Assembly (NCBI RefSeq): GCF_021026195.1
Contig: NZ_JAJNCT010000020.1
Coordinates: forward strand, 146,030-210,029
Length of the DNA: 64,000 bases
Source of the DNA: Comamonas koreensis
GTDB taxonomy: Bacteria; Pseudomonadota; Gammaproteobacteria; Burkholderiales; Burkholderiaceae_C
Direction of reading: 5' to 3'
Numbering within the stretch: position 1 is the first letter of the stretch; every line of letters starts with the position of its first letter. The notes below the pieces were generated by a model that was not told where the DNA came from, made no database searches, and saw nothing but the letters and a program-made list of their open reading frames with translations. The position numbers and the translations under genes are program-made. Below are positions 25,869 through 37,162 of this stretch, one piece after another.

Positions 25869-26543
25869 TTAGGCAGAGGCCAGAACAAAATCGCCAGGCG
25901 CATAGCGCGCACTGGTATCCATGCGCACCTGGCGCAGCGCTGCCGTTTGCTGGTGCGCGTCATACAGCACCTCGGCGGCATAGTTGATCAGCAGGCTGCG
26001 GCGGTGCGCGCCGCTGGGGTTGAGGCTGGCGGCATGCAGCAAATCAACATCAAACACCAGAATATCGCCAGCCTGGCCGGAGATCTGAATGGCCAGTGAT
26101 TCGTCATGCTCCATGCGCGCGGCTTCTTCGGCGTTGGGGCGGTGGCTGGCGGGAATCAAGCGCGTGGCGCCGTTCTCAGGCCCAAAGTCATCCAAAAACG
26201 CCAGCGCGCCCACGGTGTCGCCCGGGCGCTGGTTGGACAGGTCACGGTGCAGCCGCTGGTAGCCTCCGCCGCCCACGGGCTCGCGCCCTTCCACTTGCGA
26301 CAGAAAAAAGCGCTCGCCAATCAGCACGCCCGCAGCGGCCAGCAGCTGCGGCAGTTGGCACACCGCCAGCATCTGGGCGTTGTCATCTACCAGCGCATGG
26401 CGCCAATCCCAGCCCCGGGGCACCGGCCAGTCGCTGGTGATGCCCGCATCAAAGGCCTCGCGCAAACCTGGCAGCCAGTCGGCCGGAATGGCCTGGCGCA
26501 GCAGCAGATAGCCGTCGTGCTGGAGCTGTTCGCGGGGGCCCAT
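25869..26543 (-). CDS. Phytanoyl-CoA dioxygenase (PhyH) family protein
   Basis: A 224-aa Fe(II)/2-oxoglutarate dioxygenase. The iron facial triad is visible as H-x-D in YQRLHRDLS and the distal His in DVDLLHAASLNPSG, with an Arg two turns later (HRRSLLI) for 2-oxoglutarate. Bacterial PhyH proteins hydroxylate diverse small molecules (for example ectoine), so the substrate is unknown. The start at 26543 has GAAAGG upstream. It is convergent with the IclR gene. Confidence 0.78.
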   Translation of the reverse strand: MGPREQLQHDGYLLLRQAIPADWLPGLREAFDAGITSDWPVPRGWDWRHALVDDNAQMLAVCQLPQLLAAAGVLIGERFFLSQVEGREPVGGGGYQRLHRDLSNQRPGDTVGALAFLDDFGPENGATRLIPASHRPNAEEAARMEHDESLAIQISGQAGDILVFDVDLLHAASLNPSGAHRRSLLINYAAEVLYDAHQQTAALRQVRMDTSARYAPGDFVLASA

Positions 26544-26821
26544 GGTTTGCCTTTCAAGCTGCGGTGGGGTAAGGGCGGATGAGGTGCAGCGGGGAGTATA
26601 GCCAGCGAAGGTTGAAAGGCCGGTGTACATCAGTAGCTTGCATGGCCGTGGTAGCCGCTGGCTGTGGCCGGCTGCGAGATTGCGGACATTTCTGTCCGAT
26701 ATGTTCTGAATCTCGGCCTGATTGTCTTGCTGCGGCAATCGCTGCACCATGGCGGCTGATGTTTTCACCCGCCAGCGGCCCTAGGCCTGCGCGGGTTTGT
26801 ACAGGACTTTCGCGTAGCGCC

Positions 26822-28045
26822 ATGGCAGATTCTTCTTCGCTTTCTTCTCACCCATCCCCCCATCTTGAACCCAGCTGCCCACCCCAGAGCAGCGGCCTGC
26901 CGTTGGCATCGCTGCTGGCGCTGGCACTGGCGGGCTTTGTCACCATCCTCACGGAGGCCTTGCCGGCCGGATTGCTGCCGCAGATCAGCGCCGGGCTGGG
27001 CGTGTCGCAGGCTATGGCGGGGCAGTTGGTCAGCCTGTATGCGATCGGCTCATTGGTGGCGGCGATACCGCTGACGGCGGCCACCCAGCGCATGCGCCGC
27101 AAGCCCTTGCTGCTGGCGGCATTGGCGGGCTTTGTGCTGGCTAACAGCATCACCACGGTGTCGGGCAGCTATGCGCTCACCTTGCTGGCGCGCTTTGTGG
27201 CGGGCGTGGCGGCAGGCCTGCTTTGGGCCTTGCTGGCCGGCTATGCCACGCGCATGGTGCCGCCGCACCAAAGCGGGCGCGCCATTGCGATTGCAATGCT
27301 GGGCGCGCCGCTGGCGCTTTCGCTGGGCCTGCCGCTGGGCACCTGGATGGGCCAGCACCTGGGCTGGCGCCTGTGCTTTGCCAGTATGAGCGTGCTGGCG
27401 CTGCTGCTGATGGCCTGGGTGCAGCTGCGCCTGCCCGATTTTGCCGGCCAGCCCGCGGGCCAGGCTTTTGGTTTGGGCCAGGTCTTCCGCCTGCCTGGGG
27501 TGCGGCCGGTGCTGCTGGTGGTGCTGGCCTATGTGCTGGCGCACAACCTGCTCTACACCTATATCGCGCCCCTGCTGGCGCCGGCCGATCTGGGCGGGCA
27601 GATCGACCGCGTGCTGCTGGTGTTTGGGCTGATGTCGGTGCTCAGCATCTGGATCACCGGCCTGCTGATAGACCGCCATCTGCGGGCGCTGAGCCTGGCG
27701 AGCACGGGGCTGTTCCTGTTGGGTGCCGTGTTGCTGGCGCTGGCGATGCAGCTGCCGGCTGCCGTCTATCTGGCGGTGGCCGTCTGGGGTCTGGGTTTTG
27801 GTGGGCTGCCGCCGCTGTTGCAAACGGCCCTGGCCAAGAGCGCAGGGCCGGCGGCCGATGTGGCACAGTCGATGCTGGTGACCTCATGGAACCTGGCCAT
27901 TGCCGGGGGCGGCATGGCCGGTGGCGTATTGCTGGCGCAGTGGGGCGTGGCGGCTTTCTCGCCAGCGGTGCTGCTGCTGATGCTGCTGAGCCTGGCGGTG
28001 GTGCTGCTGGCCAAGCGCCATGGCTTTGCAGCGGCCCAGCCCTGA
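26822..28045 (+). CDS. MFS transporter, DHA1 drug/sugar efflux type
   Basis: A 407-aa membrane protein with about 12 helices. Motif A-like RMRRKPLLLAAL follows helix 2, and motif C is seen as GAPLALSLGLPLGTWMGQHL in helix 5, typical of drug:H+ antiporters such as AraJ/YdhP. The N-terminal tail (MADSSSLSSHPSPHLEPSC) is polar. No strong ribosome site is seen at this ATG. It is followed by a terminator. Confidence 0.85.
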   Translation: MADSSSLSSHPSPHLEPSCPPQSSGLPLASLLALALAGFVTILTEALPAGLLPQISAGLGVSQAMAGQLVSLYAIGSLVAAIPLTAATQRMRRKPLLLAALAGFVLANSITTVSGSYALTLLARFVAGVAAGLLWALLAGYATRMVPPHQSGRAIAIAMLGAPLALSLGLPLGTWMGQHLGWRLCFASMSVLALLLMAWVQLRLPDFAGQPAGQAFGLGQVFRLPGVRPVLLVVLAYVLAHNLLYTYIAPLLAPADLGGQIDRVLLVFGLMSVLSIWITGLLIDRHLRALSLASTGLFLLGAVLLALAMQLPAAVYLAVAVWGLGFGGLPPLLQTALAKSAGPAADVAQSMLVTSWNLAIAGGGMAGGVLLAQWGVAAFSPAVLLLMLLSLAVVLLAKRHGFAAAQP

Positions 28046-28060
28046 CCGAGCAGGCGTAGA

Positions 28061-28093
28061 AAAGGCGCTGAGATAAGACTCTCAGCGCCTTTG
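28061..28093. terminator. Bidirectional Rho-independent terminator
   Basis: A 13-bp stem (AAAGGCGCTGAGA at 28061-28073 paired with 28080-28092) lies between the MFS gene and the convergent TonB receptor gene. Confidence 0.85.
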
Positions 28094-28113
28094 CCTTAGG
28101 GCGTTAAATCAGC

Positions 28114-30249
28114 TTAGAAGCTGGCCGTCAAGGTGGCAAAGAAGCGGCGGCCGGGCAGGTAGAAATTGTTGCCGACATCGCGGTTGCCGCTGGCATTGCG
28201 GTCAAACAGGTTCTTCACGCCGGCGTTGATGCGCAGCGCCTTGTTGATGCGGTAGTTGGCCGCCAGTTCGTAGAGCACATAGCTGTTCTGGATGCGCTGC
28301 TCGCCAAAGTTGGAGTTGTCGGCCAGGCGCTGGGCCAGGCCCATCTGCTTGCCCACCAGCTCGGCGCCCAGGCTCAGGCCCAGGGCGGAGTTGACCTGCC
28401 AATCCAGCACCGAGGAGCCGCTCCACTTGGAAACGGTGGTCAGCGCCACGCCGGTGGTCTTGTTCTCGGCCTTGAGCATATGGGTCAGGCTGTTGTTCCA
28501 GGTGATGCTGCGGCTCAGTGGCACGCGCAGATTGGCTTCCAGTCCGCGCGTGATGGCCGAGTCGATATTCACATACTGGGCCCAGTAGTTGCTGCCGCCC
28601 GGCAGGTAGCCAATGCCTTGCGAATCGATCTTGTCCTTGAAGTCGGTGTTGAAGAAGGTCAGGCCCGCTTGCCAGCCTTCATGCTCCCAGGCAGCGCCAA
28701 ACTCCCAGTTCTGCGAGGTCTCGGGCTTGAGGTCGGAGTTGCCCCGGATGCTGCAACCGCCACCGGTGTAACCGGCAAAGCCGCAGCCCGCGCCTTGCGA
28801 CTGGCTCACAAAGTTTTCGTTGGACTGGCGCAGGTTGGGCGCGCGGAAGCCTTCGGAGTAGCCGCCACGCAAGGTCCAGGCAGCCGTCGGGTGGTAGACC
28901 AGGTAGGCGCGCGGGCTGATGTGCGAGCCGTAATCGTCATGGCGGTCACCGCGCAGGCCCAGGGTCAGGGTCAGGTTGTCGCGCAGAAAGAGCTGGTCTT
29001 CAACAAACAAGGCCTGCGACTTGGCCTGCTTGTAGCTGAGGCCGACCACGCCCGCCTCATTGGCGACCGAGCCCACCGAGTTGGGGTTGTCCAGTTCCTG
29101 GCGCTGCCACTGCGCGCCCACGGTCAGCATCTGGTCAAAGCCCCATTGGAAGGGCATGGTCACCGAGCCGTCGAGGATCAGGTCCTCCGACACCGAATGC
29201 GTGTTGTAGGTCTGGGTCGCGGTGCCGCCGGGCACGGGCACAAATTGGCCGTTTTCAATCCGAGGCGCAGTCGTCTCGTTGCTGTACTTGCTGTGGCTGA
29301 GCGAGAGCTTGGACGTACCAAAGCTGTACTTGCCCTGGTGGGTCAGGCTGGTGCTTTCGCGCTCCATATTGGAGGGGCCGCGCGTGGTGGCCGCAGCCGC
29401 AAAGCCGCCTGGGTTGCTGGTGGAGGGCGAGGGGCCGCCCAGGGTCTTCCACTCGGCGCGCTGCACATCCAGGCTTAGCTTGTGGTTGTCGTTGATGTCC
29501 CAATCCAGGCGTGCACCCAGCGACTGGCGCTTGGCGCCTTCCCGCCCGCCGCCCCAGCGGAAAGCGGTGGTGCCGTCTTCCAGGCCGCTGTCTGCCTGGC
29601 GGTAGGTTTGCTGGCCGTTCAGCTGCAGCTTGAAGCCCTTGCCCAGCGGGCCGCTGATGTTGAAGCCACCGCTGTAATCATTGCCACGGATGGATTTGGG
29701 ATTGATCTCGGCACCAGCAGAGACCTGGCCAGCCCATTTGTCGCCGCCTTTCTTGGTGATGATGTTGATCACGCCACCCATCGCGTCCGAGCCGTAGAGC
29801 GAGGACATGGGGCCACGCACCACTTCGATGCGCTCGATCGCTTCAGGCGCAATCCAGTTCAGTTCATTGCGGGTGTAGCGGTCAAAGGTCTCGCTGGAAC
29901 TGCCCACGCGCACGCCGTCGACCAGGATCAAGGTGTACTGCTGCGGCAGACCGCGAATCTGGATGCTGGTGCCGCCATCGGGCGTGGTGGCTTGGGTCAG
30001 GCCGGGCACGCGGCGCAGTACCTCGTTCAAATCGGTGGCCGGCACGCGCGCGATGTCTTCGGCGGTCAGCACCGTCAAGCTGGCCGGTGCGTCCTTGGCG
30101 GCCGTGGCCGTGGCCGCTGCCGTCACGGTGATGGTGTCCAGCGTGGTACCGGCCTCGGCACGGTCTTGCGCAGAAGCGGCCGGCGCCAGGCACAGGCCTG
30201 CGGCCAGCGCAATGGGAAGAAGGGGGAATGAAGCAGCGGGATGGGACAT
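28114..30249 (-). CDS. TonB-dependent outer-membrane receptor (CirA/FepA-like)
   Basis: A 711-aa protein with a signal peptide (ALAAGLCLAPAASA/Q). The plug domain has TITVTAAATATAAKDAPAS, IQIRGLPQQYTLILVDGVRV and IERIEVVRGPMSSLYGSDAM; the beta-barrel ends in Phe (LTASF), as expected for BAM recognition. DLKPETSQNWEFG is the typical receptor motif. A Cys pair (GCGFAGYTGGGC) in an extracellular loop may form a disulfide. The likely ligand is a ferric siderophore or catechol, suggested by the Fur-like palindrome upstream. The start at 30249 was preferred over 30396, because the longer form hides the signal peptide. Confidence 0.88.
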   Translation of the reverse strand: MSHPAASFPLLPIALAAGLCLAPAASAQDRAEAGTTLDTITVTAAATATAAKDAPASLTVLTAEDIARVPATDLNEVLRRVPGLTQATTPDGGTSIQIRGLPQQYTLILVDGVRVGSSSETFDRYTRNELNWIAPEAIERIEVVRGPMSSLYGSDAMGGVINIITKKGGDKWAGQVSAGAEINPKSIRGNDYSGGFNISGPLGKGFKLQLNGQQTYRQADSGLEDGTTAFRWGGGREGAKRQSLGARLDWDINDNHKLSLDVQRAEWKTLGGPSPSTSNPGGFAAAATTRGPSNMERESTSLTHQGKYSFGTSKLSLSHSKYSNETTAPRIENGQFVPVPGGTATQTYNTHSVSEDLILDGSVTMPFQWGFDQMLTVGAQWQRQELDNPNSVGSVANEAGVVGLSYKQAKSQALFVEDQLFLRDNLTLTLGLRGDRHDDYGSHISPRAYLVYHPTAAWTLRGGYSEGFRAPNLRQSNENFVSQSQGAGCGFAGYTGGGCSIRGNSDLKPETSQNWEFGAAWEHEGWQAGLTFFNTDFKDKIDSQGIGYLPGGSNYWAQYVNIDSAITRGLEANLRVPLSRSITWNNSLTHMLKAENKTTGVALTTVSKWSGSSVLDWQVNSALGLSLGAELVGKQMGLAQRLADNSNFGEQRIQNSYVLYELAANYRINKALRINAGVKNLFDRNASGNRDVGNNFYLPGRRFFATLTASF

Positions 30250-30380
30250 GACAACAAACAATGGCGATGAGACGGTCTGCAGGCGGCGCAGCCCCGGGCA
30301 AAGCCGGGCGGGCCAAAGGTATGCAGAGCGGAGCTGGCTGGCGTGGACGCGGCGCGGGGCCGACCACGTTGGCTGGGTGA

Positions 30381-30410
30381 GCAAATGAATTCGCAATCGG
30401 AATCATTTGC
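30381..30410. promoter_or_regulatory. Fur-like palindrome upstream of the TonB receptor
   Basis: A 30-bp imperfect palindrome with perfect 8-bp arms GCAAATGA and TCATTTGC, reading inward through AATTC and GGAAT. The AATGA/TCATT spacing resembles a Fur box. It is 132 bases upstream of the receptor start. The rest of 30250-30621 has no gene; a small hairpin (GCTAGG-gctct-CCTAGC) is at 30465-30481. Confidence 0.5.
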
Positions 30411-30621
30411 GACGCATGTGGCTGGTGTTTGCCTGTTTGTGTCAGTTTGTGACTAAGTAGGTCTGCTAGGGCTCTCCTAGCAAGGCGGTTAACTCCTCTC
30501 AGTTCATCTGCTCTCGGCTGTCACCTGCTTTCGTGTTTGCCTTGCTAACCTAATTTCGTAGGAATGCACGGAAGCGGATTACGAGTATTGATTTAATATA
30601 TGGAGTTTTACTTATGAAGTG

Positions 30622-30969
30622 ATGGAGTATATGAAAGACGGGCATCCATTGGAGCAAGGTCGCGTGGGGAAGAAGCGGTGGCAAATAAATCTGCTGATCC
30701 GCTTTCATTACCATCTGGCATCAATCGTATCTCTAGCAATCTTGAGCTTATTCTGGGCGGATCTGATCTTGAATGCTCTTCCCCTCACACTTACACCAGG
30801 CGTAAAGAAAGAACCGTCGTTGCTTCTTTATCCTGCGCTGTGGTTTCTTTCATGTTCGTTAGCCGTAAAAATTGGGATGCTTGTCGTCGCTTTTCTTTGG
30901 CAAATGTACGCCAACTTTTTTGTCGTGAGTTTGAACACCAAGCGACCGGCAGCAGAGATCGATTTGTAG
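30622..30969 (+). CDS. Small putative membrane protein
   Basis: A 115-aa ORF with two strong hydrophobic segments (LASIVSLAILSLFWADLIL and LWFLSCSLAVKIGMLVVAFL) and a basic N-terminus. GC is lower than the neighbouring genes. An alternative overlapping frame (30678-31157) shows no protein-like pattern. The start (ATG 30622, or GTG 30619) lacks a clear ribosome site. It is not recognised and is convergent with the histidine kinase gene. Confidence 0.4.
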   Translation: MEYMKDGHPLEQGRVGKKRWQINLLIRFHYHLASIVSLAILSLFWADLILNALPLTLTPGVKKEPSLLLYPALWFLSCSLAVKIGMLVVAFLWQMYANFFVVSLNTKRPAAEIDL

Positions 30970-31002
30970 TTGATGCGACGTTTAGCAGCATTTCCAGCCC
31001 GC

Positions 31003-32421
31003 TTAAACCGGCAACTCAATCACCGCCCGTAACCCACCCTCGCTGCGGTTATGCAGCTTCAACTCGCCGCCATGTGCCCGCACGCATGAGCGCGCAATCG
31101 CCAGCCCCAATCCAAAACCACCGGTCTCGCCATTGCGGGCGACCTCCAGCCGGCTAAAGGGCTGAAAGGCCTGCTCCATGTCCTGCGGGGCAATGCCGGG
31201 GCCTTCGTCTTCGATTTCCATGCGCACGGTGCCGGCAGTGCCCGGGACTGCCGCATTTGGCACGGTCAACCGGACTTGCACACGGCCATAGCGCGCGGCA
31301 TTGTCGATCAGGTTGGCGAGGGCGCGCTTGAGGTGGGCGGGGCGGCAGCGGTAGCTGATGCTGTCTGGCGGGCTCCAGTCGACCTGGCGGCCGAGGGTAC
31401 GCTGCTGCGCGACCACTTCGCCGACCAGCGCATCCAGATCCACCGGCTGGGTGGTTTCGCGCATCGCGTCGTCCTGGGCAAAGTGCAGGATCTCTTCGAC
31501 CATGCTGTGCATCTCGTTGATGGTGTTCACCATCGCCTGGCGCAGTTCGTCGTCGTCCACCAGCTCGGCGCGGATGCGCAGCGAGGTGAGGGGGGTACGC
31601 AGGTCGTGGCCGATGGCGGCAACCATGCGGGTGCGGTCGTTCACGACGCCGAGCAGGCGGTCCTGCATCTCGTTGAAGGCCTCGATGATTTCGCGCACAC
31701 CTTCGGGGCCGGACAGCGGCAGGTGCGCGGAGCGCTCGCCCCGGCTGATGCGCTGGGCCGCGTCGGTGAGCATGCGCAAGGGCTGCATGATGCGCCGGCC
31801 AAACAGCACCGCAATGACGATGATGGGCAGCATGCCGACGGGGATCGAGAAGCTCAGCACCCGGCTCCAGTGGCTGAGCAGCATGGTGGGCAGGTGCCAG
31901 CTGCTGAGCCACTGGCCATCGGGCAGGCGCACATCCACATGCAGCATCCAGCTGCCATCGTCATCAAATGCCGGGCTGAGCTTGCCCAGGATGTCCTGGT
32001 CCACATCGCCGGCCTCGCTGGCGGCTGCAGGAGAGCGCATGCGCAGATGGATGCGCACTGGCGGGTCTGCAGCATTGGCACCGGCATCCAGCCCCAGGCG
32101 CTCCTGCAGCCTGGCGGTGAGTTTGGCTTCCTGCTCGGTGACGGGTTGGCCGTCGTCAAAAGGGCGTGGGCGGATGCGGAACTGCGAATCGGGCAGGCTG
32201 ATGCTGTGCACCAGGCGCTGGGCGGATTCGGGGCTGCCCTCCAGTGCGCGGTAGGCGGCGGCCACCCGGGTCTCGATGGTGTGGGCCGACAGCGGGTGCA
32301 CAACATCACTGTCCTGGCGCAGCCAGGTCAGCAGCAGCACGGCGACCAGGTGGGCGACGATCAGGGCCAGCAGCAACAGGGCCAGCAACTGGCCGGCTAA
32401 GGTGCGCGGCAGCAGCTTCAT
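31003..32421 (-). CDS. Sensor histidine kinase
   Basis: A 472-aa inner-membrane kinase. TM1 is at ~8-34, a periplasmic sensor region at ~35-190, TM2 at ~190-208, and a HAMP domain at ~209-262. The phospho-accepting His272 lies in GHDLRTPLTSLRI, and the ATPase domain has NLIDNAARYG, DEGPGIAP and GFGLGLAIA. Its first codon overlaps the stop of the response regulator gene by 4 bases. The DRTRMVAAIGHDLRTPL region is typical of EnvZ/RstB-type kinases. The signal is unknown. Confidence 0.92.
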   Translation of the reverse strand: MKLLPRTLAGQLLALLLLALIVAHLVAVLLLTWLRQDSDVVHPLSAHTIETRVAAAYRALEGSPESAQRLVHSISLPDSQFRIRPRPFDDGQPVTEQEAKLTARLQERLGLDAGANAADPPVRIHLRMRSPAAASEAGDVDQDILGKLSPAFDDDGSWMLHVDVRLPDGQWLSSWHLPTMLLSHWSRVLSFSIPVGMLPIIVIAVLFGRRIMQPLRMLTDAAQRISRGERSAHLPLSGPEGVREIIEAFNEMQDRLLGVVNDRTRMVAAIGHDLRTPLTSLRIRAELVDDDELRQAMVNTINEMHSMVEEILHFAQDDAMRETTQPVDLDALVGEVVAQQRTLGRQVDWSPPDSISYRCRPAHLKRALANLIDNAARYGRVQVRLTVPNAAVPGTAGTVRMEIEDEGPGIAPQDMEQAFQPFSRLEVARNGETGGFGLGLAIARSCVRAHGGELKLHNRSEGGLRAVIELPV

Positions 32422-33167
32422 GGGGCGAGGCTGATGTTTCTGGCGGCCAGCAGGTAACCGTCGCCGCGCACGGTCTTGAGCATGCGCGGCTGGCGCGGAT
32501 CGGATTCGAGCTTTTTGCGCAGGCGGCTGATCTGCGTGTCGATGCTGCGGTCAAAAAAAGCGTCGCCTTCACGCTGGGTCAGGTCCATCAGCTGCTGGCG
32601 GCTCAGCACGCGGTTGGGGTTCTCCAGCAGTGCACGCAGCAGGTGGAACTCCGCCGTGGTCAGCGGCACAGGGCTGAGGTTGGGGTCCTGCAGCTCGCGG
32701 GTGGTCAGGTCAAAGGACCAGCCTTCAAAGGTGTAGCGCTTTTCTGCCGACACGTCGGCGGTGGGCGCCGCTTGGGCCGCATCGTCTGCCCGCCGGCGGG
32801 CGCCACGCCGCAGCACGCTGCGGACCCGGGCCACCAGTTCGCGCGGGTCAAAGGGCTTGAGCACATAGTCGTCGGCGCCAATTTCCAGGCCCGCCACCCG
32901 GTCGGCCTGGTCGGTCATCGCGGTCAGCAGGATGACGGGGGTGCCGATGTGCTCGGCGACAAAGCCGCACAGCGACAGACCGTCCTCGCCGGGCAGCATG
33001 ACGTCCAGGATGATCAGGTCATAGCTGCGGTCCTTCAGCAACTGCCGCATCGCCAGCCCATCGCAGGCAGTGTCGACATCGAAGTCATAGCGGCGCATGA
33101 AAGTGGCAAGAGGGTCGCGGATGCTTTGATGGTCATCGACGATCAGGATGCTGCGTCGCACATTCAT
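32418..33167 (-). CDS. OmpR-family response regulator
   Basis: A 249-aa protein. The receiver domain has DDH at 11-13, the phospho-acceptor Asp55 (LIILDVMLPG) and a Lys in VLKPFDP. The C-terminal winged helix shows LTTAEFHLLRALLENPNRVL and RSIDTQISRLRKKLE. It is co-transcribed with the kinase gene. Confidence 0.93.
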   Translation of the reverse strand: MNVRRSILIVDDHQSIRDPLATFMRRYDFDVDTACDGLAMRQLLKDRSYDLIILDVMLPGEDGLSLCGFVAEHIGTPVILLTAMTDQADRVAGLEIGADDYVLKPFDPRELVARVRSVLRRGARRRADDAAQAAPTADVSAEKRYTFEGWSFDLTTRELQDPNLSPVPLTTAEFHLLRALLENPNRVLSRQQLMDLTQREGDAFFDRSIDTQISRLRKKLESDPRQPRMLKTVRGDGYLLAARNISLAP

Positions 33168-33240
33168 GGAAATTCGGGCATTGGCAAATGAGATTACTTC
33201 TTATTATCACCGGCCATCTGGCCGTGGGTGCCGTGCATGG

Positions 33241-33657
33241 TCAATCCCGCACCTTGCCGCGCTGGGCTTTGACATTGGCGCGCAGGCTCTTGCTTTGCAG
33301 GCGGCGCTGCTGCGAGCCCCAGGTCGGCTTGGTGGCGCGGCGCTTGCGCGGCTCCACCGCCACGCTGGACACCAGGGCGTTGAGGCGCTCCAGCGCATCC
33401 CAGAGGTTTTGCTCCTGGGTGCGGTAGCTCTGCGCCTTGATGACGACCACGCCCTCCTGCGTGATGCGCGAATCGGCCAAGGCCAGCAAACGGGTTTGCA
33501 CGGGCTCGGGCAGGCGCGAGGCACGCACATCAAAGCGCATGTGGATGGCGCAGCTGACCTTGTTCACGTTCTGCCCGCCGGGCCCCTGGGCGCGGATGGC
33601 CGTCCACTGAACATCGGCTTCATGCAGGGTGAGGGCGGCGGGCAAGGGCGTGGTCAT
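33241..33657 (-). CDS. arfB: Peptidyl-tRNA hydrolase ArfB (ribosome rescue)
   Basis: A 138-aa protein with the catalytic GGQ at 27-29 (RAQGPGGQNVNKVS) and a basic C-terminal tail (RKRRATKPT, SKSLRANVKAQRGKVRD) that enters the empty mRNA channel. It releases nascent chains from ribosomes stalled on non-stop mRNA. The start was set at 33657, since upstream codons to 33852 give a non-family extension; no strong ribosome site is visible. Confidence 0.92.
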   Translation of the reverse strand: MTTPLPAALTLHEADVQWTAIRAQGPGGQNVNKVSCAIHMRFDVRASRLPEPVQTRLLALADSRITQEGVVVIKAQSYRTQEQNLWDALERLNALVSSVAVEPRKRRATKPTWGSQQRRLQSKSLRANVKAQRGKVRD

Positions 33658-33988
33658 ATCGGGGGGCGTATGGCGGTAAAGCGGCAGGGAAAGGCTGGGT
33701 TGGGTTTCACAGCGCTGTCGTGCTGCGCTGGCATAACCTGTATTTTGCGGCAGCTGTCCGGGAAGCCTCAACAAACGCTGGGCCAACTCTTGTATAAGAC
33801 TTAAAAAGCAGCGACAATCCTTGGCGTTGAATTCCGTATTGTGATATTGCATTGCAGCATTTGAGGGACAGGCTTCCCAACGGTGGTCGAGCAGTACATC
33901 ATGAGGGAGTTTACGCGGGCGCGCCCTGAGCCGTGGAGACCAGCCAAGGCGCGACGCACATCAGAACTTTTGCCACTTGAAAGACCAG

Positions 33989-36223
<2,235 letters not shown>

Positions 36224-36277
36224 TAAGGCCCTGGCCTGGGCTGGCTGATGCCGCCCCGGTTGCGATCCTCCAAGTAC

Positions 36278-36310
36278 AACCGGCAGTACCGTATGGGCTG
36301 CCGGTTTTTT
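36278..36310 (+). terminator. Rho-independent terminator of icd
   Basis: A 9-bp stem AACCGGCAG (36278-36286) / CTGCCGGTT (36298-36306) is followed by a T-run to 36310. Confidence 0.85.
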
Positions 36311-36437
36311 CGTGCCTATTTGGGTCATCAGTGCTTGCCGGACAGCTCCGGTTAAGCCTTCAATGCCTACACCTACCTATAGTGAAGCACTGCACACTGG
36401 ATGCTTGTAAATCTCGTTTAACTGATCTTCAAAATAT

Positions 36438-36456
36438 CCAAAATATTGAATTTTGG
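36438..36456. promoter_or_regulatory. Palindrome CCAAAAT-N5-ATTTTGG (candidate autoregulatory operator)
   Basis: A perfect 7+7 inverted repeat lies 17 bases upstream of the XRE gene in an AT-rich promoter stretch that also has AAAATATT repeats. It fits autorepression by an XRE antitoxin-like protein. Confidence 0.5.
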
Positions 36457-36472
36457 TTAAAATATTCACCAA

Positions 36473-37162
36473 ATGATCAGCCAAAACACCAGCCCACTTC
36501 TCGAACGCCAATTGCTGCTGCAGTTGGGGGATCGGCTACGGCGCTTGCGTAAATCACAGGGGCTGGGAACGGTAGAGCTGGCTGAACGTGCAGGGATGAC
36601 GCGCAATACCTTGCGGGCGATCGAAACAGGCGACCCGGCGCCAACGATGGGAAGCTACTTGCGCGTCATGTCGGTATTGGGCGTGAGCGGAGACTTGGCT
36701 CTGCTTGCCGGTGATAGTTTGCAGTTTGCACCGGCCGGCTCTGCAGGTGCCCGCTCGGTTCGAGCTGCGCCTGTGGTGGAAGTACGTATCTCGGCAGAGA
36801 CCACCAGGCACCAGTTGCAGGATCTGCAAAGCCTTGCGTTGCATGATGAGGCGGTTCGCTGGGCCAAGACGCGGCCCGAGGTGCTGGAGCAGGCGCAAGA
36901 GACACTGGAACAGTGGCTGCTTAAGGAGGATGCGCGCTCCGCACCGCTGTGGCGCGAATGGGCGGAGATTTTGAAGAACAGGTCATGGCGCAAGGTGCTG
37001 GGCAAGACCAGGCATGCCCAGCAGTTGCGACAGGCTTCGCCCCTGGTTACTGCGTTGCCGGCAGAAGTGCGCCAGCGCATCCTGGCGCAGGCTGCCGTTC
37101 TCAAACAAGGCGTGGTGCTAGGCGATGCCTCGCAGTTACCCGTTGCTGAGGAGACGCCATGA
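36473..37162 (+). CDS. XRE-family helix-turn-helix protein (antitoxin-like)
   Basis: A 229-aa protein. The N-terminal HTH (LGDRLRRLRKSQGLGTVELAERAGMTRNTLRAIETG, residues ~18-53) is followed by a linker and a helical C-terminal domain (QSLALHDEAVRWAKTRPEVL, RSWRKVLGKTRHAQQLRQ) that probably contacts the partner protein. The start lies just after the palindrome. Its stop overlaps the ATG of the nucleotidyltransferase gene, as in two-gene toxin-antitoxin units with the regulator first. Confidence 0.78.
   Translation: MISQNTSPLLERQLLLQLGDRLRRLRKSQGLGTVELAERAGMTRNTLRAIETGDPAPTMGSYLRVMSVLGVSGDLALLAGDSLQFAPAGSAGARSVRAAPVVEVRISAETTRHQLQDLQSLALHDEAVRWAKTRPEVLEQAQETLEQWLLKEDARSAPLWREWAEILKNRSWRKVLGKTRHAQQLRQASPLVTALPAEVRQRILAQAAVLKQGVVLGDASQLPVAEETP

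Noticed and set aside
30678..31157. 159-aa ORF overlapping the small membrane protein
   Set aside because: Its end overlaps the histidine kinase gene and its composition is not protein-like; the other frame has two clean membrane segments.
33977..33988. TTG start for icd
   Set aside because: The ATG at 33989 matches the family N-terminus and has its own ribosome site.
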